The notes under the pieces: model-generated
Databases searched by the model: none
Told to the model about the DNA's origin: nothing
Seen by the model: the letters and a program-made list of their open reading frames with translations, nothing else
Assembly: GCA_023512475.1 (NCBI GenBank)
Contig: JAILZL010000006.1
Span: 1 to 64,000 of the forward strand
Length of the DNA: 64,000 nucleotides
Source of the DNA: Syntrophobacterales bacterium
GTDB taxonomy: Bacteria > Desulfobacterota > Desulfobaccia > Desulfobaccales > 0-14-0-80-60-11
Direction of reading: 5' to 3'
In this document: positions 50,736 through 58,666 of the stretch, piece after piece
Layout: the number at the start of each line of letters is the position of its first letter
Numbering within the stretch: the first letter of the stretch is position 1
Made by a program: the position numbers and the translations under genes

Positions 50736-51832
50736 CAGATCCCCCTGGCCCGCCGGGTCTTCAGCAGATAAAAGAAAAAAGGTCCCCCCAGGAGGGCGGT
50801 GACCACGCCCACCGGCAGCTCCTGCCCGCTGGCCAGGAGATTGCGGGCCACCACATCCGCCCAGATGAGGGTGAGGGCCCCCCCGAGACCGGAGAGCAGG
50901 AGCAGACGGCCATGGGCCGGCCCCAGCCACATGCGCATGACATGGGGCACCACCAGCCCCACAAAGCCGATGACGCCGCTCACTGCCACCGCGCCGGCGG
51001 TGAGGAGGGAGGCCCCCACCAACAGGATCAGCCGCACCCGGGTCACCGCCACTCCCAGGAAGTGGGAGTGCTCCTCCCCCAGGGCCAGGATATCCAGCTC
51101 CCGGGCATAGCGGGCAAGAAGCACCACCCCCGCCAGGGCATACGGCAGCAGCAGCCCCACATGCACCCAGCCCCGGCCGGAAAAACTCCCCATGATCCAA
51201 AAGACGATGGCGGAGAGGGACTCCTCATCCAAGCTCTTGATGAGGCTGATGAGGGCGGAGAGGAAGGTGCTCACCACGATGCCCGCCAGGATCAGGGTTT
51301 CCTTGCGCACCCGGCCGCCCTCCCGGGAGAGCACCAGCACCGCGCCCAAAGCCCCCAGGGCCCCGGCCAGCGCCCCCAGAGGCAGGGGACTCAAGCCCCA
51401 GAAACTGCCCCCGACGCCCAGCAGCACCAAAAGCGCCACCCCAAAGGCCCCGCCGGTGGAGACCCCCAGGGTGAAGGGGTCCGCCAGGGGATTGAGGAGC
51501 AGGCCTTGGAACACCACCCCGGCCACCGCCAGGCAGGCCCCCACCAGGGCGGCCAGCATGACCCGGGAAAAGCGGATGCCCCAGACCACCACGTCGGTGG
51601 TGCGGTCCACCGTGGCCGGCGCCAGCCCCAGTTTGGCCAGCAGCACCGCCCCGATGGCTTCCCAACCCACCTCCAGGCGGCCCAGGCGCACCGCCAGGGC
51701 CAGCGACAGCACGAGGGCGCCGCTCAGCAGCAACACGGCCGCGGCAAACTGCCGCCGGCCTCGCCGGTGCCGGGCCAGCGTCCGGGCCAGGGCCTCCCCC
51801 CCTGCCGTTACCGACGTCACCGCCTCGGGCAT
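50732..51832 (-). CDS. btuC: Cobalamin-type ABC transporter permease (FecCD family)
   Basis: A 366-residue inner-membrane permease with about ten transmembrane helices. Family motifs: IRFSRVMLAALVGACLAVAGVVFQGLLLNPLADPFTLGVSTGGAFG near 86-131 and GVIGFVGLVVPHVMRMWLGPAHGRLL near 272-297. The start ATG 51832 has GGGAGGGG directly upstream and sits 12 bp after the riboswitch terminator tail. First gene of the cobalamin locus. Confidence 0.93.
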   Translation of the reverse strand: MPEAVTSVTAGGEALARTLARHRRGRRQFAAAVLLLSGALVLSLALAVRLGRLEVGWEAIGAVLLAKLGLAPATVDRTTDVVVWGIRFSRVMLAALVGACLAVAGVVFQGLLLNPLADPFTLGVSTGGAFGVALLVLLGVGGSFWGLSPLPLGALAGALGALGAVLVLSREGGRVRKETLILAGIVVSTFLSALISLIKSLDEESLSAIVFWIMGSFSGRGWVHVGLLLPYALAGVVLLARYARELDILALGEEHSHFLGVAVTRVRLILLVGASLLTAGAVAVSGVIGFVGLVVPHVMRMWLGPAHGRLLLLSGLGGALTLIWADVVARNLLASGQELPVGVVTALLGGPFFFYLLKTRRARGIW

Positions 51833-51843
51833 CCCCTCCCTAT

Positions 51844-51877
51844 AAAAAAATCCTTAAGCCCGGAAAGGACTTAAGGA
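51844..51877 (-). terminator. Riboswitch-controlled terminator upstream of btuC
   Basis: Minus strand TCCTTAAG (51870-51877), an 11-nt loop, CTTAAGGA (51851-51858), then seven T (51844-51850). The upstream CTTAAGGA at 51895-51902 can pair with the first arm instead, forming an antiterminator. Confidence 0.88.
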
Positions 51878-52130
51878 TGCACCCAGTTTGCTTGTCCTTA
51901 AGATCGGAGCCGCTTGTCCAGGGCGACTCCCATGCCTGGGCCCTCGTCATCCGCGAGGGGGTCCAGACCGTCGGGCAGGTCTTCTGGCTTCCGGATCTTC
52001 CTACTGCCTGCGCCTTCCCATCCCCCTAAAGAGGGACAGTGGCATCCTGCAGGGTTCGTCCCCGGTCACAGCGGCGGGACCGCGACGGCTCTTCCGTCTT
52101 CCCTTTTACATCCCGAAGGATACCCGACTG
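51851..52130 (-). ncRNA. Cobalamin riboswitch with transcription-termination platform
   Basis: On the minus strand the leader contains the B12-box AAGCCAGAAGACCTGCCC (51973-51990), the conserved GCCACTG upstream of it (about 52050), and GGGATGTAAAAGGGAA at the 5' side (about 52099-52114), the canonical order of the adenosylcobalamin aptamer. The 3' part carries three CTTAAGGA/TCCTTAAG segments that can form either an antiterminator (51895-51902 with 51870-51877) or a terminator ending in T7. Binding of B12 would be expected to favour termination, repressing btuCDF and the downstream cbi genes. Confidence 0.93.
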
Positions 52131-52136
52131 CCGCTT

Positions 52137-52165
52137 ATAGTACTCCCGGAAGCCGGGCTTGTCAA
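52137..52165 (-). promoter_or_regulatory. Promoter of the cobalamin riboswitch operon
   Basis: Minus strand TTGACA (52160-52165), exactly 17 bp, TACTAT (52137-52142); start point predicted near 52130, just before the aptamer. Confidence 0.82.
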
Positions 52166-52360
52166 AGGAAAAAAGGCGGAGCAGACACCGGGGCCGGCAG
52201 GGACAGGCGGGGCATCTGAGCCGGGATGCGCAGGTTTTCTGCCGCCTTCGCCGGGGTGCGGGTCCGGAGCCCTGGCCGCGCAGGCGCCCCCTCCGGGGGA
52301 TGCGGGCCCTCTCCCCCTCCCTGTGCCCTCATAGGGTTGGGGGCAAGGCGGTTTCCACCC

Positions 52361-53737
52361 CTATCCGGGGCCGTCCCGGCGACGGGTGAACTGGCTTTCC
52401 CGCCAAGTGTATTCCTGGAGCACCCGGCTGACGAAGTCCTGCGTCTCCGGGATCGGGGGCACCCGCCAGCCGTGCTCCAGCACCCGGCGGAAGCCGGCGT
52501 TGTAGGCGGCCAGGGCCAGGGGCAGGTCCTGGCCGAAGAGGTTGAGGAGCAGCCGGAGGTAGCGGCTGCCGGCGTGAATGTTCTGGCGGGGGCAGAAGGG
52601 ATCGTCCACGCCCAGATCCCGGGCGGTACCGGGCATGAGCTGCATCAGGCCCATGGCGCCCTTGGGGGAGACGGCATGGGGGGTGAAATTGGATTCCACC
52701 CGGATGACCGCCTCCACCAACGACACCGGCAGGTCATAGGTGCGGGCGGCCTCCAGGGTGATGGGGCGCAAGGTGTCGGGCGGGGGGGAGGGCCCCCGGG
52801 CAAGGGGACGGGGCGGCTCGCTGACGATCTTCAACCTGCCGTCCCGGTCCCGGCGTATGGCCACCCGGGCCCCCTGGGGGTCCTTCAGGACCGGGACGGC
52901 CACGGATCGGGATCCGAGCCCAAGCCGGGGGGCGGGCAAAGCCGCAGGCACGGCCTCGGGCGGTGCCGCCGCGGCCCCCATGACCGGCTGGGTCCGGCGG
53001 CTGACGATGTGCAGCACGCCTTTCTGGTCCCGGAAACGCCGGACCGTCCGGGAGCCCGGGGGCGTCAGCGGTCCGGACGCCGCCGTCATGGCCGCCCGTC
53101 TGGCCAACGCCTCCGGCAACCGGCTTTCAGCCGCCAGAGGAGCGCCGGTCTCGTGTGCCGGAAGACCGGCCGTCCGGGGCAGGTGGGCGGGCCACTCATA
53201 GCCCGCCAGCCGGATGAGGTCATCCTTGAGCTTGGCCGGGGCAGTAGTGATGTGGATGGTGCCCTGCGCATCCCGGAAGGTGGTCACCGGCAGGCCCTGG
53301 GATGGTTTGGAAGGGTCAGAGGGAGGAAGCGGAGCCTCCCGCCGGGCCGCCACCGGCCGGGGAACCGGCCCCCGGCCCCCGGCAGGGGAGGGAAGGACGT
53401 GTTCCGGCCCCGGGCGGGATCCGGCCCCTGGTTCAGGGCTGGCGGACTGCGGCTCCGGCGGGGGTTCCACCGCCGGCACCTCCGGCTCCGGGGGGACCGG
53501 CGGCTCCGGCATCACTGAACCCGGGGCAGGCGGCCCCTTACCCGGCCTGGGAACCGGCGGGGCGGCCGGTTCCGGGGAGGGGGCCGGAGGCGCCCCCAAA
53601 TTGGTGATATGCACCGTGCCCTGCTCATCCACAAAGCGCTCCACCGCAGCCTCAACCGGCCCGGCCGCAGCCAGAAATCCCGCCGCCAACAGCGGCAGCA
53701 GGCGGAGCGCCTTCAGGAGCATGCCGCGGGATGCCAC
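52361..53737 (-). CDS. Lytic transglycosylase with DUF4124-like repeats
   Basis: A 458-residue envelope protein. A signal peptide (LLKALRLLPLLAAGFLAAAGPVEA) is followed by VERFVDEQGTVHITNLG near 32, a Pro-rich linker, VTTFRDAQGTIHITTAP near 150, VRRFRDQKGVLHIVSRR near 230 and a weaker RRDRDGRLKIVSEPP near 295: repeated DUF4124-like beta units. The C-terminal 140 residues are an SLT domain (VESNFTPHAVSPKGAMGLMQLMPGTA with the catalytic Glu; AAYNAGFRRVLEHGWRVPPIPET), which cleaves peptidoglycan glycan strands. The start is GTG 53737 or ATG 53722. About 640 bp with the riboswitch promoter separate it from btuC. Confidence 0.88.
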   Translation of the reverse strand: MASRGMLLKALRLLPLLAAGFLAAAGPVEAAVERFVDEQGTVHITNLGAPPAPSPEPAAPPVPRPGKGPPAPGSVMPEPPVPPEPEVPAVEPPPEPQSASPEPGAGSRPGPEHVLPSPAGGRGPVPRPVAARREAPLPPSDPSKPSQGLPVTTFRDAQGTIHITTAPAKLKDDLIRLAGYEWPAHLPRTAGLPAHETGAPLAAESRLPEALARRAAMTAASGPLTPPGSRTVRRFRDQKGVLHIVSRRTQPVMGAAAAPPEAVPAALPAPRLGLGSRSVAVPVLKDPQGARVAIRRDRDGRLKIVSEPPRPLARGPSPPPDTLRPITLEAARTYDLPVSLVEAVIRVESNFTPHAVSPKGAMGLMQLMPGTARDLGVDDPFCPRQNIHAGSRYLRLLLNLFGQDLPLALAAYNAGFRRVLEHGWRVPPIPETQDFVSRVLQEYTWRESQFTRRRDGPG

Positions 53738-55158
53738 CCTTTCCGGGAAATCAACTCAGGGAAGCGGAAGTGAAAAAAAACGCCCAGTTTCCCCCTTATC
53801 CGCCATATGCCAGACATGTCCATCTTTTTCAAGCATTTTTTCCTTCCGCATGGAAGAAGTTTCGGGGGCCCTTGCCGCTCCGGGTCGGGCGGGCATGCGC
53901 AGCCCCCTCTCCCGCCTAGACGCACACCCCCGGGTCAGGGCCCGCAAGGCTCCGGGCGCCGGGAAAGAAGCGGGACGGAGCACTCCGAGGAGCCGGCAAA
54001 TCACAGCTCTTGGTCGGCGGCGGCAAAGTTCTTGGGTGAGGAACCCTGATACATCTCGCTCCCCCAATGAAAAGCTAATGATAAAAATAACTTATCTTGA
54101 GAGAGAGCGATCTTGTGGGGCCCCGACCTCCGTCTGAACGCCATGTTCCGCACATGTCCCCGGAAGCCCGTATGCCAAAAGACCAGCCCCTGAGATCGCC
54201 CGGCAGCGGGAAAAGCTGGCCTGGCAGGAACTCTCCCGGGAATTTCAGGCCATCAGCTCCCGGGAGAGCGTTCTTCTAGCCCTCCGGGAGAAGCCGCTCC
54301 GGAGCGTGCTCCTCCAGTGTCATACACCCGCTGGACCCGCCTGTGGCCGGAGCGCCTCACTGACAATCTCCTTTGCCGTGGGGTTGTGGGCCTGTCCCTG
54401 GCTGGGGAGGTCGGAGACCCTCGGCCTCCGGGAACCGGGAGCCCTGGCTGCGGTCAGAGCCGCCTCCAGGCGCAGGCGGCCCAGGTCGGACGGCTCCAGG
54501 ATGAGGATTTCACCGTCAACGGCCCCCACATCCAGGCCTGGGGTTCCAGACGAGCTTACGCCCCACGAGACCCCGCCCCCCTGGACGGCGCCGGCCGCCA
54601 CCCGGAAATGGACTCTTAAGGGGGAGGCGCCCGGACCGGGCCCATGCCTCCCCACCGATCCGGGAAAAGGCAAAGAGAATAGCCGGCTTCCGGGGCTGTG
54701 CGCCCATGGAAAACCGCCCCGGGTTGTGGATCACGCCCTGCCTCACGGCGGCTACCGGAATAAGAGACGGCTGAGGATGGGAGGAAGACCTTCCCGCCCC
54801 TGTGCCGGCTTTCGGCCAGGCCTGGGGTTGCGGCCAGGGAAGCCGGCAGCTGTCGGGTTTGCCCTGCATTGGCTCCCTTAGGACCACCTTGAGGCCGGGC
54901 CGAAGCGTGGGGTGGGGTCTTAACCGGGGGGCCTGCCGGACGCGGCCGCAGCGGGCCCGATTTTTTAGGCATCAGAGACCAGACACGGATGCCCCGCCAC
55001 CCAGAGCCGGAGCCGCCCCCACGGATTGCTGTGCCGGAGACCTGGGCTTCCCGCAGCTCCCCCGGATGAGGCCGCAGGAGCGTCCCCACCGCAAGCGGCC
55101 CTCCTGGCGATGGGCCGCTCTGTCCCCGGGCCCGCGTGGCGTCCCTACCCCTGGCCGG
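53738..55158. other. 1.4-kb region without supported genes
   Basis: No open frame here has a recognisable product, good ribosome-binding site and normal codon pattern. 54060-54110 is AT-rich and includes the imperfect inverted repeat GATAAAAATAACTTATC. A plus-strand frame around 54195-54310 reads like a helical fragment (EIARQREKLAWQELSREFQA) without a start, and a minus-strand frame at 54320-54673 contains ILEPSDLGRLRLEAAL. Either may be a remnant of a decayed gene. No repeats of IS type were seen. Confidence 0.4.
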
Positions 55159-55836
55159 TTATTTGCGCCAGAAGAACAGGCGCTCCTTGAGGCGCTGCCA
55201 GCGAGTGGGGGGCGGCGAGGGGGCGCGGGGCTCCGCCGGGGGTTTCTGCTCGGCGCGTTCGGGCTCCTGAGGAGCCGGTTCGGCCGGGGAGGGACGGTCC
55301 GGCGCAGGCGGCCCGGGGGGTGGAGAGGCCGTGACCCGGGCGGCCGGGGTTGCCGGCGGGGGAACGGGGGTCTCCGGCGTCGGCGCCGCGGCCGGCCGGG
55401 CTTTTTCCGGCAGGGTTGCCGGGTCAGGGGCCGGGTCGGGGGAGGAGCGCAGCGCCGGGGCGCGGTGGGCCTGGCGGGAGCGCACCGCCCTGAGGGGCGG
55501 CACCTCCACCCCCATAAGACCCATCTGCCCGGCCAGGAAGCGCAGCCGGTGCTCCGCCATGGCCGCCAGGGGGAGATAGGCCGGGTCGCCGCCCACCCGG
55601 GCCGTCAGAAACCGGTAGCGCAGGAAGGCGGCCTCAAACCTGCCCAGCCGGAGCTCCTCCTCCGCGGTTTCATAGAACCGCAGGGCCCCTTTCTCCCGGA
55701 ACTCCCGGGTGAAGAGCTGGGCGTCGGACACTCCCCCGGGGGCGCTCTCCGACGCCGCTCCCCCGGCCGGTATAGCCAGCAGAGCCAGCGCCATCAGGCC
55801 CGCCGCGGCCTTGCCTGCACGCTTTCCGGCAGCCAT
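55159..55836 (-). CDS. Secreted Pro/Ala-rich protein of unknown function
   Basis: A 225-residue protein from ATG 55836 (AAAGGCGAG upstream; the frame is open to 55875). Signal peptide core AAGLMALALLAIPAGGAA, then about 95 residues of ordered helical sequence (LFTREFREKGALRFYETAEEELRLGRFEAAFLRYRFLTARVGG) resembling a single tetratricopeptide-like helix pair, then about 90 residues of Pro/Ala-rich linker and a basic end TRWQRLKERLFFWRK. I do not recognise the family. It is divergent from hcp. Confidence 0.6.
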   Translation of the reverse strand: MAAGKRAGKAAAGLMALALLAIPAGGAASESAPGGVSDAQLFTREFREKGALRFYETAEEELRLGRFEAAFLRYRFLTARVGGDPAYLPLAAMAEHRLRFLAGQMGLMGVEVPPLRAVRSRQAHRAPALRSSPDPAPDPATLPEKARPAAAPTPETPVPPPATPAARVTASPPPGPPAPDRPSPAEPAPQEPERAEQKPPAEPRAPSPPPTRWQRLKERLFFWRK

Positions 55837-55907
55837 CTCGCCTTTCTTTTCGGCTGGCGGCCCCCTTTTCTCCAAACCGGTCCCGGGGTCCGGGAAAAAT
55901 TCCGCCT

Positions 55908-55921
55908 TTGTCTTAAGTCAA
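55908..55921 (+). promoter_or_regulatory. Candidate CRP/FNR-family (HcpR-like) operator upstream of hcp
   Basis: TTGTCTTAAGTCAA matches a TTGAC-N4-GTCAA dyad with one mismatch. A weak -10 (TTAAGT, 55943-55948) would put the site near -41.5, the class II activator position. HcpR, a nitrosative-stress regulator of hcp in sulfate reducers, binds related dyads (general knowledge). The regulator gene is not in the window. Confidence 0.45.
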
Positions 55922-56048
55922 GGATTCCGCTGTCCGGCCTGGTTAAGTTCCTAGGCAGGATTTACCTTAGGTTCACCCCGGGGCAGCCACCCGGATGCTG
56001 AACCCGGCCGGGACAACCGGGAAAATCTCCTTTCGCAAGGAGGACGTT

Positions 56049-57674
56049 ATGTTCTGTTATCAGTGTGAACAGGCCGCCAAAGGCGAAGCCTGCACCGTTT
56101 TGGGCGTCTGCGGCAAGGACCCCGAAGTGGCCGCCCTGCAGGATCTCCTCATCTATGCCCTCCAGGGACTGGCCCAGGTGGCGGTGGCCGGCCGCCAGGT
56201 AGGGGTCAGCGACCGGGAGGTGAACGTCTTCACCTGCGAGGCCAGCTTTGCCACCCTCACCAACGTGGATTTTGACCCCGAGCGCTTCGTCACCTTCATC
56301 CAGAAGGCGGTGGAGCTCCGGGAGCGCCTGAAGGAAAAGGTCAAGGCCGCCGGCGGCAAAACCGACTGGAGCGGCCCGGCGGTCTTCCAGCCGGAGAAGA
56401 CCAAGGAGGGCATGCTCACCCAGGCCGAGGCGGTGGGCCTCAAATCCTACCCGGCGGCCAACCCCGATCTCCTATCCCTCAAACACATCCTCCTGTTCGG
56501 CGTCAAAGGGGTGTGCGCCTACACCGATCACGCCCAGATCCTGGGGCAGGAGGATGAGAAGGTGTATGCCTTCATCCACGAAGCCTTTGCCGCCCTGCCC
56601 GACCCCAACCTGGGGCTCCAGGAGCTCCTCAGTCTGGTGCTCAAATGCGGCGAGATCAATCTTAGGGCCATGGAGCTTCTGGATGCCGGCAACACCGGCC
56701 GCTACGGCCACCCGGTGCCCACCCGGGTGCCCCTGGGGCACAAGGCCGGCAAGGCCATCCTGGTCTCCGGCCATGACCTCCTGGACATGGAGGAGATCCT
56801 CAAGCAGAGCGAGGGCAAGGGCATCTACGTCTACACCCACGGCGAGATGCTCCCCTGCCACGGTTACCCGGGGCTGAAGAAATACCCCCATTTCTACGGG
56901 CACTTCGGCACTGCCTGGCAGAACCAGATCAAGGAGTTCGGCCAGTTCCCCGGGGCCATCGTCATGACAACCAACTGTCTGCAGCGGCCCCAGGCCTCCT
57001 ACGCCGACCGCCTCTTCACCCGGGGCCTGGTGGGCTGGCCCGGCATCCCGCACATCCCGGACCTCAATTTCACGCCGGTGATTGAGAAGGCCCTGGAGCT
57101 CCCCGGCTTCCCCGAGGACGCCGACGGCCGGTATGTCATGGTGGGTTTTGCCCGCAACACCGTCCTGGGGGTGGCGGACAAGGTCATCGAGGCGGTGAAG
57201 TCCGGCGCCATCCGCCACTTCTTCCTGGTGGGGGGCTGCGACGGCGCCAAGCCCGGCCGCAGCTATTACACCGAATTCGTCCAGAAGGTGCCCCAGGACT
57301 GCGTGGTCCTCACCCTGGCCTGCGGCAAGTTCCGCTTCTTCGACCTGCCCCTGGGGGAGATCGGCGGCATCTCCCGGCTCCTGGATGTGGGCCAGTGCAA
57401 TGACGCCTACTCCGCCATCCAGATCGCCGTGGCCCTGGCCAAGGCCTTTGGCACGGAGGTGAACCAGCTGCCGTTGTCCCTGGTGCTGTCCTGGTATGAG
57501 CAGAAGGCGGTGGCCATCCTTCTCACCCTGCTCTACCTGGGCATCAGGAACATCCGCCTGGGGCCCAGCCTGCCGGCCTTCGTCACCCCCAACGTCCTGG
57601 ACGTGCTGGTGAAGAACTTCAACATCCAGCCCATCACTACCCCGGAGGAGGACCTCAAGGCCATCCTCGGCTGA
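56049..57674 (+). CDS. hcp: Hybrid-cluster protein (hydroxylamine reductase)
   Basis: A 541-residue Fe-S enzyme with hydroxylamine reductase and NO reductase activities, cytosolic, used against nitrosative stress. ATG 56049 has AAGGAGG 6 bp upstream. N-terminal MFCYQCEQAAKGEACTVLGVCG gives C-x2-C-x8-C-x5-C, the spacing of class I enzymes of strict anaerobes carrying [4Fe-4S]. Hybrid-cluster ligands are visible in GEMLPCHGYPGLKKYPHFYGHFGTAWQNQ (His/Glu/Cys region near 275), TNCLQRP near 307, LACGKFRF near 430 and DVGQCNDAYSAIQIAVALA near 455. Length is normal. Confidence 0.95.
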   Translation: MFCYQCEQAAKGEACTVLGVCGKDPEVAALQDLLIYALQGLAQVAVAGRQVGVSDREVNVFTCEASFATLTNVDFDPERFVTFIQKAVELRERLKEKVKAAGGKTDWSGPAVFQPEKTKEGMLTQAEAVGLKSYPAANPDLLSLKHILLFGVKGVCAYTDHAQILGQEDEKVYAFIHEAFAALPDPNLGLQELLSLVLKCGEINLRAMELLDAGNTGRYGHPVPTRVPLGHKAGKAILVSGHDLLDMEEILKQSEGKGIYVYTHGEMLPCHGYPGLKKYPHFYGHFGTAWQNQIKEFGQFPGAIVMTTNCLQRPQASYADRLFTRGLVGWPGIPHIPDLNFTPVIEKALELPGFPEDADGRYVMVGFARNTVLGVADKVIEAVKSGAIRHFFLVGGCDGAKPGRSYYTEFVQKVPQDCVVLTLACGKFRFFDLPLGEIGGISRLLDVGQCNDAYSAIQIAVALAKAFGTEVNQLPLSLVLSWYEQKAVAILLTLLYLGIRNIRLGPSLPAFVTPNVLDVLVKNFNIQPITTPEEDLKAILG

Positions 57675-57762
57675 AGCGCACGGCGGGAAACATGATACCC
57701 CGGGAAGGGCGCGGCAGCCGCCGCCCCTTCCCCGGATTCCCCACCCCGTTACCCCCGGCACC

Positions 57763-57791
57763 TTGCCCCCCTTCCCTTCCCCCCCTATAAT
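57763..57791 (+). promoter_or_regulatory. Promoter upstream of lemA
   Basis: TTGCCC (57763-57768), exactly 17 bp, TATAAT (57786-57791). The predicted start near 57798 leaves a leader of about 300 nt before lemA. Confidence 0.7.
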
Positions 57792-57797
57792 GAAGGC

Positions 57798-58097
57798 GAA
57801 CGGCGGCCACCTCAATTTCTTTGAAGGATTTCGGGAAAAGAGCCGAAGGGGCTGAGGGGGGATGCCACCTCCTCCCCAGGCGGCGGAAACCTGGGCTTTC
57901 GGAGGGGAAGGGCCGGGCCGGCACGATGCAGCCCCGTTGAGGGGAAGCGGCCCGGGGAAGAGGCAGGGTGGGTTCCGGGATCGGTCTCCCTTCCTTCAGA
58001 AGAACCGGGAAACGGCGGCCCCGGGTTCCCGGCCCCGGCCTGAGGCATGCTGTTCCCCGGCCCGGGACGGATCCATCACCCCTGGAAACGGTGAGCC
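57798..58097 (+). other. Long GC-rich 5' leader of the lemA operon
   Basis: About 300 nt with several strong hairpins, for example CCCAGG-CGGCGGAAA-CCTGGG inside CCTCC...GGAGG (57867-57906) and CCGGGAA...TTCCCGG near 58005-58032. No open frame with a ribosome-binding site is evident. I could not match it to a known riboswitch; the first hairpin resembles molybdenum-cofactor RNA only superficially. Confidence 0.4.
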
Positions 58098-58655
58098 ATG
58101 ATCATTCTTCTCCTTGTCCTCGGCCTGGCCCTGCTGGTCGCCCTGAGCGTGGTGGCCATCTACAACCGCCTGGTGAGAAACCGCAACCTGGTGCAGGAGG
58201 CCTGGAGCGGCATCGACGTGCAGCTCAAACGCCGGGCCGACCTCATCCCCAACCTGGTGGAGACGGTGAAGGGCTATATGCAGCATGAGCGGGGGGTGTT
58301 GGAGCAGGTCACCGAGCTCCGCACCCGCTCCCTGGCGGCCGGCACGGTGGCGGACAAGGCCCAGGCGGAGGGGCTCCTCACGGGAGCCCTGCGCACCCTG
58401 TTCGCGGTGGCGGAAAATTATCCCGATCTCAAGGCCTCCGCCAATTTCCAGGACCTGCAAAGGTCACTGGCCGACATCGAGGAGCAGCTGCAGCTGGCCC
58501 GGCGGTATTACAACGGCGCCGCCCGCAACCTCAACATCCTCATCGAGTCCTTCCCCAGCAACCTGGTGGCCCGGGCCTTCAACTTCCAGACCGTGGAGTA
58601 CTTTGAAATCGAGGACGCCGGAGAGCGGGCTGTGCCCCGGGTGAGTTTCCCGTGA
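58098..58655 (+). CDS. lemA: LemA family membrane protein
   Basis: A 185-residue protein with one N-terminal transmembrane helix (IILLLVLGLALLVALSVVAIY) and a long three-helix bundle. The LemA signature is clear: YNRLVRNRNLVQEAWSGIDVQLKRRADLIPNLVETVKGY near 22-60 and ARRYYNGAARNLNILIESFPSNLVARAFNF near 137-166. The function is not settled; LemA is commonly paired with DUF2207 or TPM-domain membrane proteins, as here. The next gene begins just after or overlapping its stop. Confidence 0.93.
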   Translation: MIILLLVLGLALLVALSVVAIYNRLVRNRNLVQEAWSGIDVQLKRRADLIPNLVETVKGYMQHERGVLEQVTELRTRSLAAGTVADKAQAEGLLTGALRTLFAVAENYPDLKASANFQDLQRSLADIEEQLQLARRYYNGAARNLNILIESFPSNLVARAFNFQTVEYFEIEDAGERAVPRVSFP

Positions 58656-58666
58656 AAGGGGCCGCC

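Noticed and set aside
54195..54310. Plus-strand helical fragment EIARQREKLAWQELSREFQA
   Set aside because: No start codon in frame after the preceding stop and the sequence quickly becomes low-complexity; not enough for a gene call.
54320..54673. Minus-strand frame with ILEPSDLGRLRLEAAL, reminiscent of the FliK C-terminal domain
   Set aside because: Only one short stretch fits, no ribosome-binding site, and no flagellar genes are nearby; kept as a possible remnant only.
57798..58097. Molybdenum-cofactor or TPP riboswitch upstream of lemA
   Set aside because: Only isolated short matches; conserved core elements are missing and lemA has no link to those cofactors.
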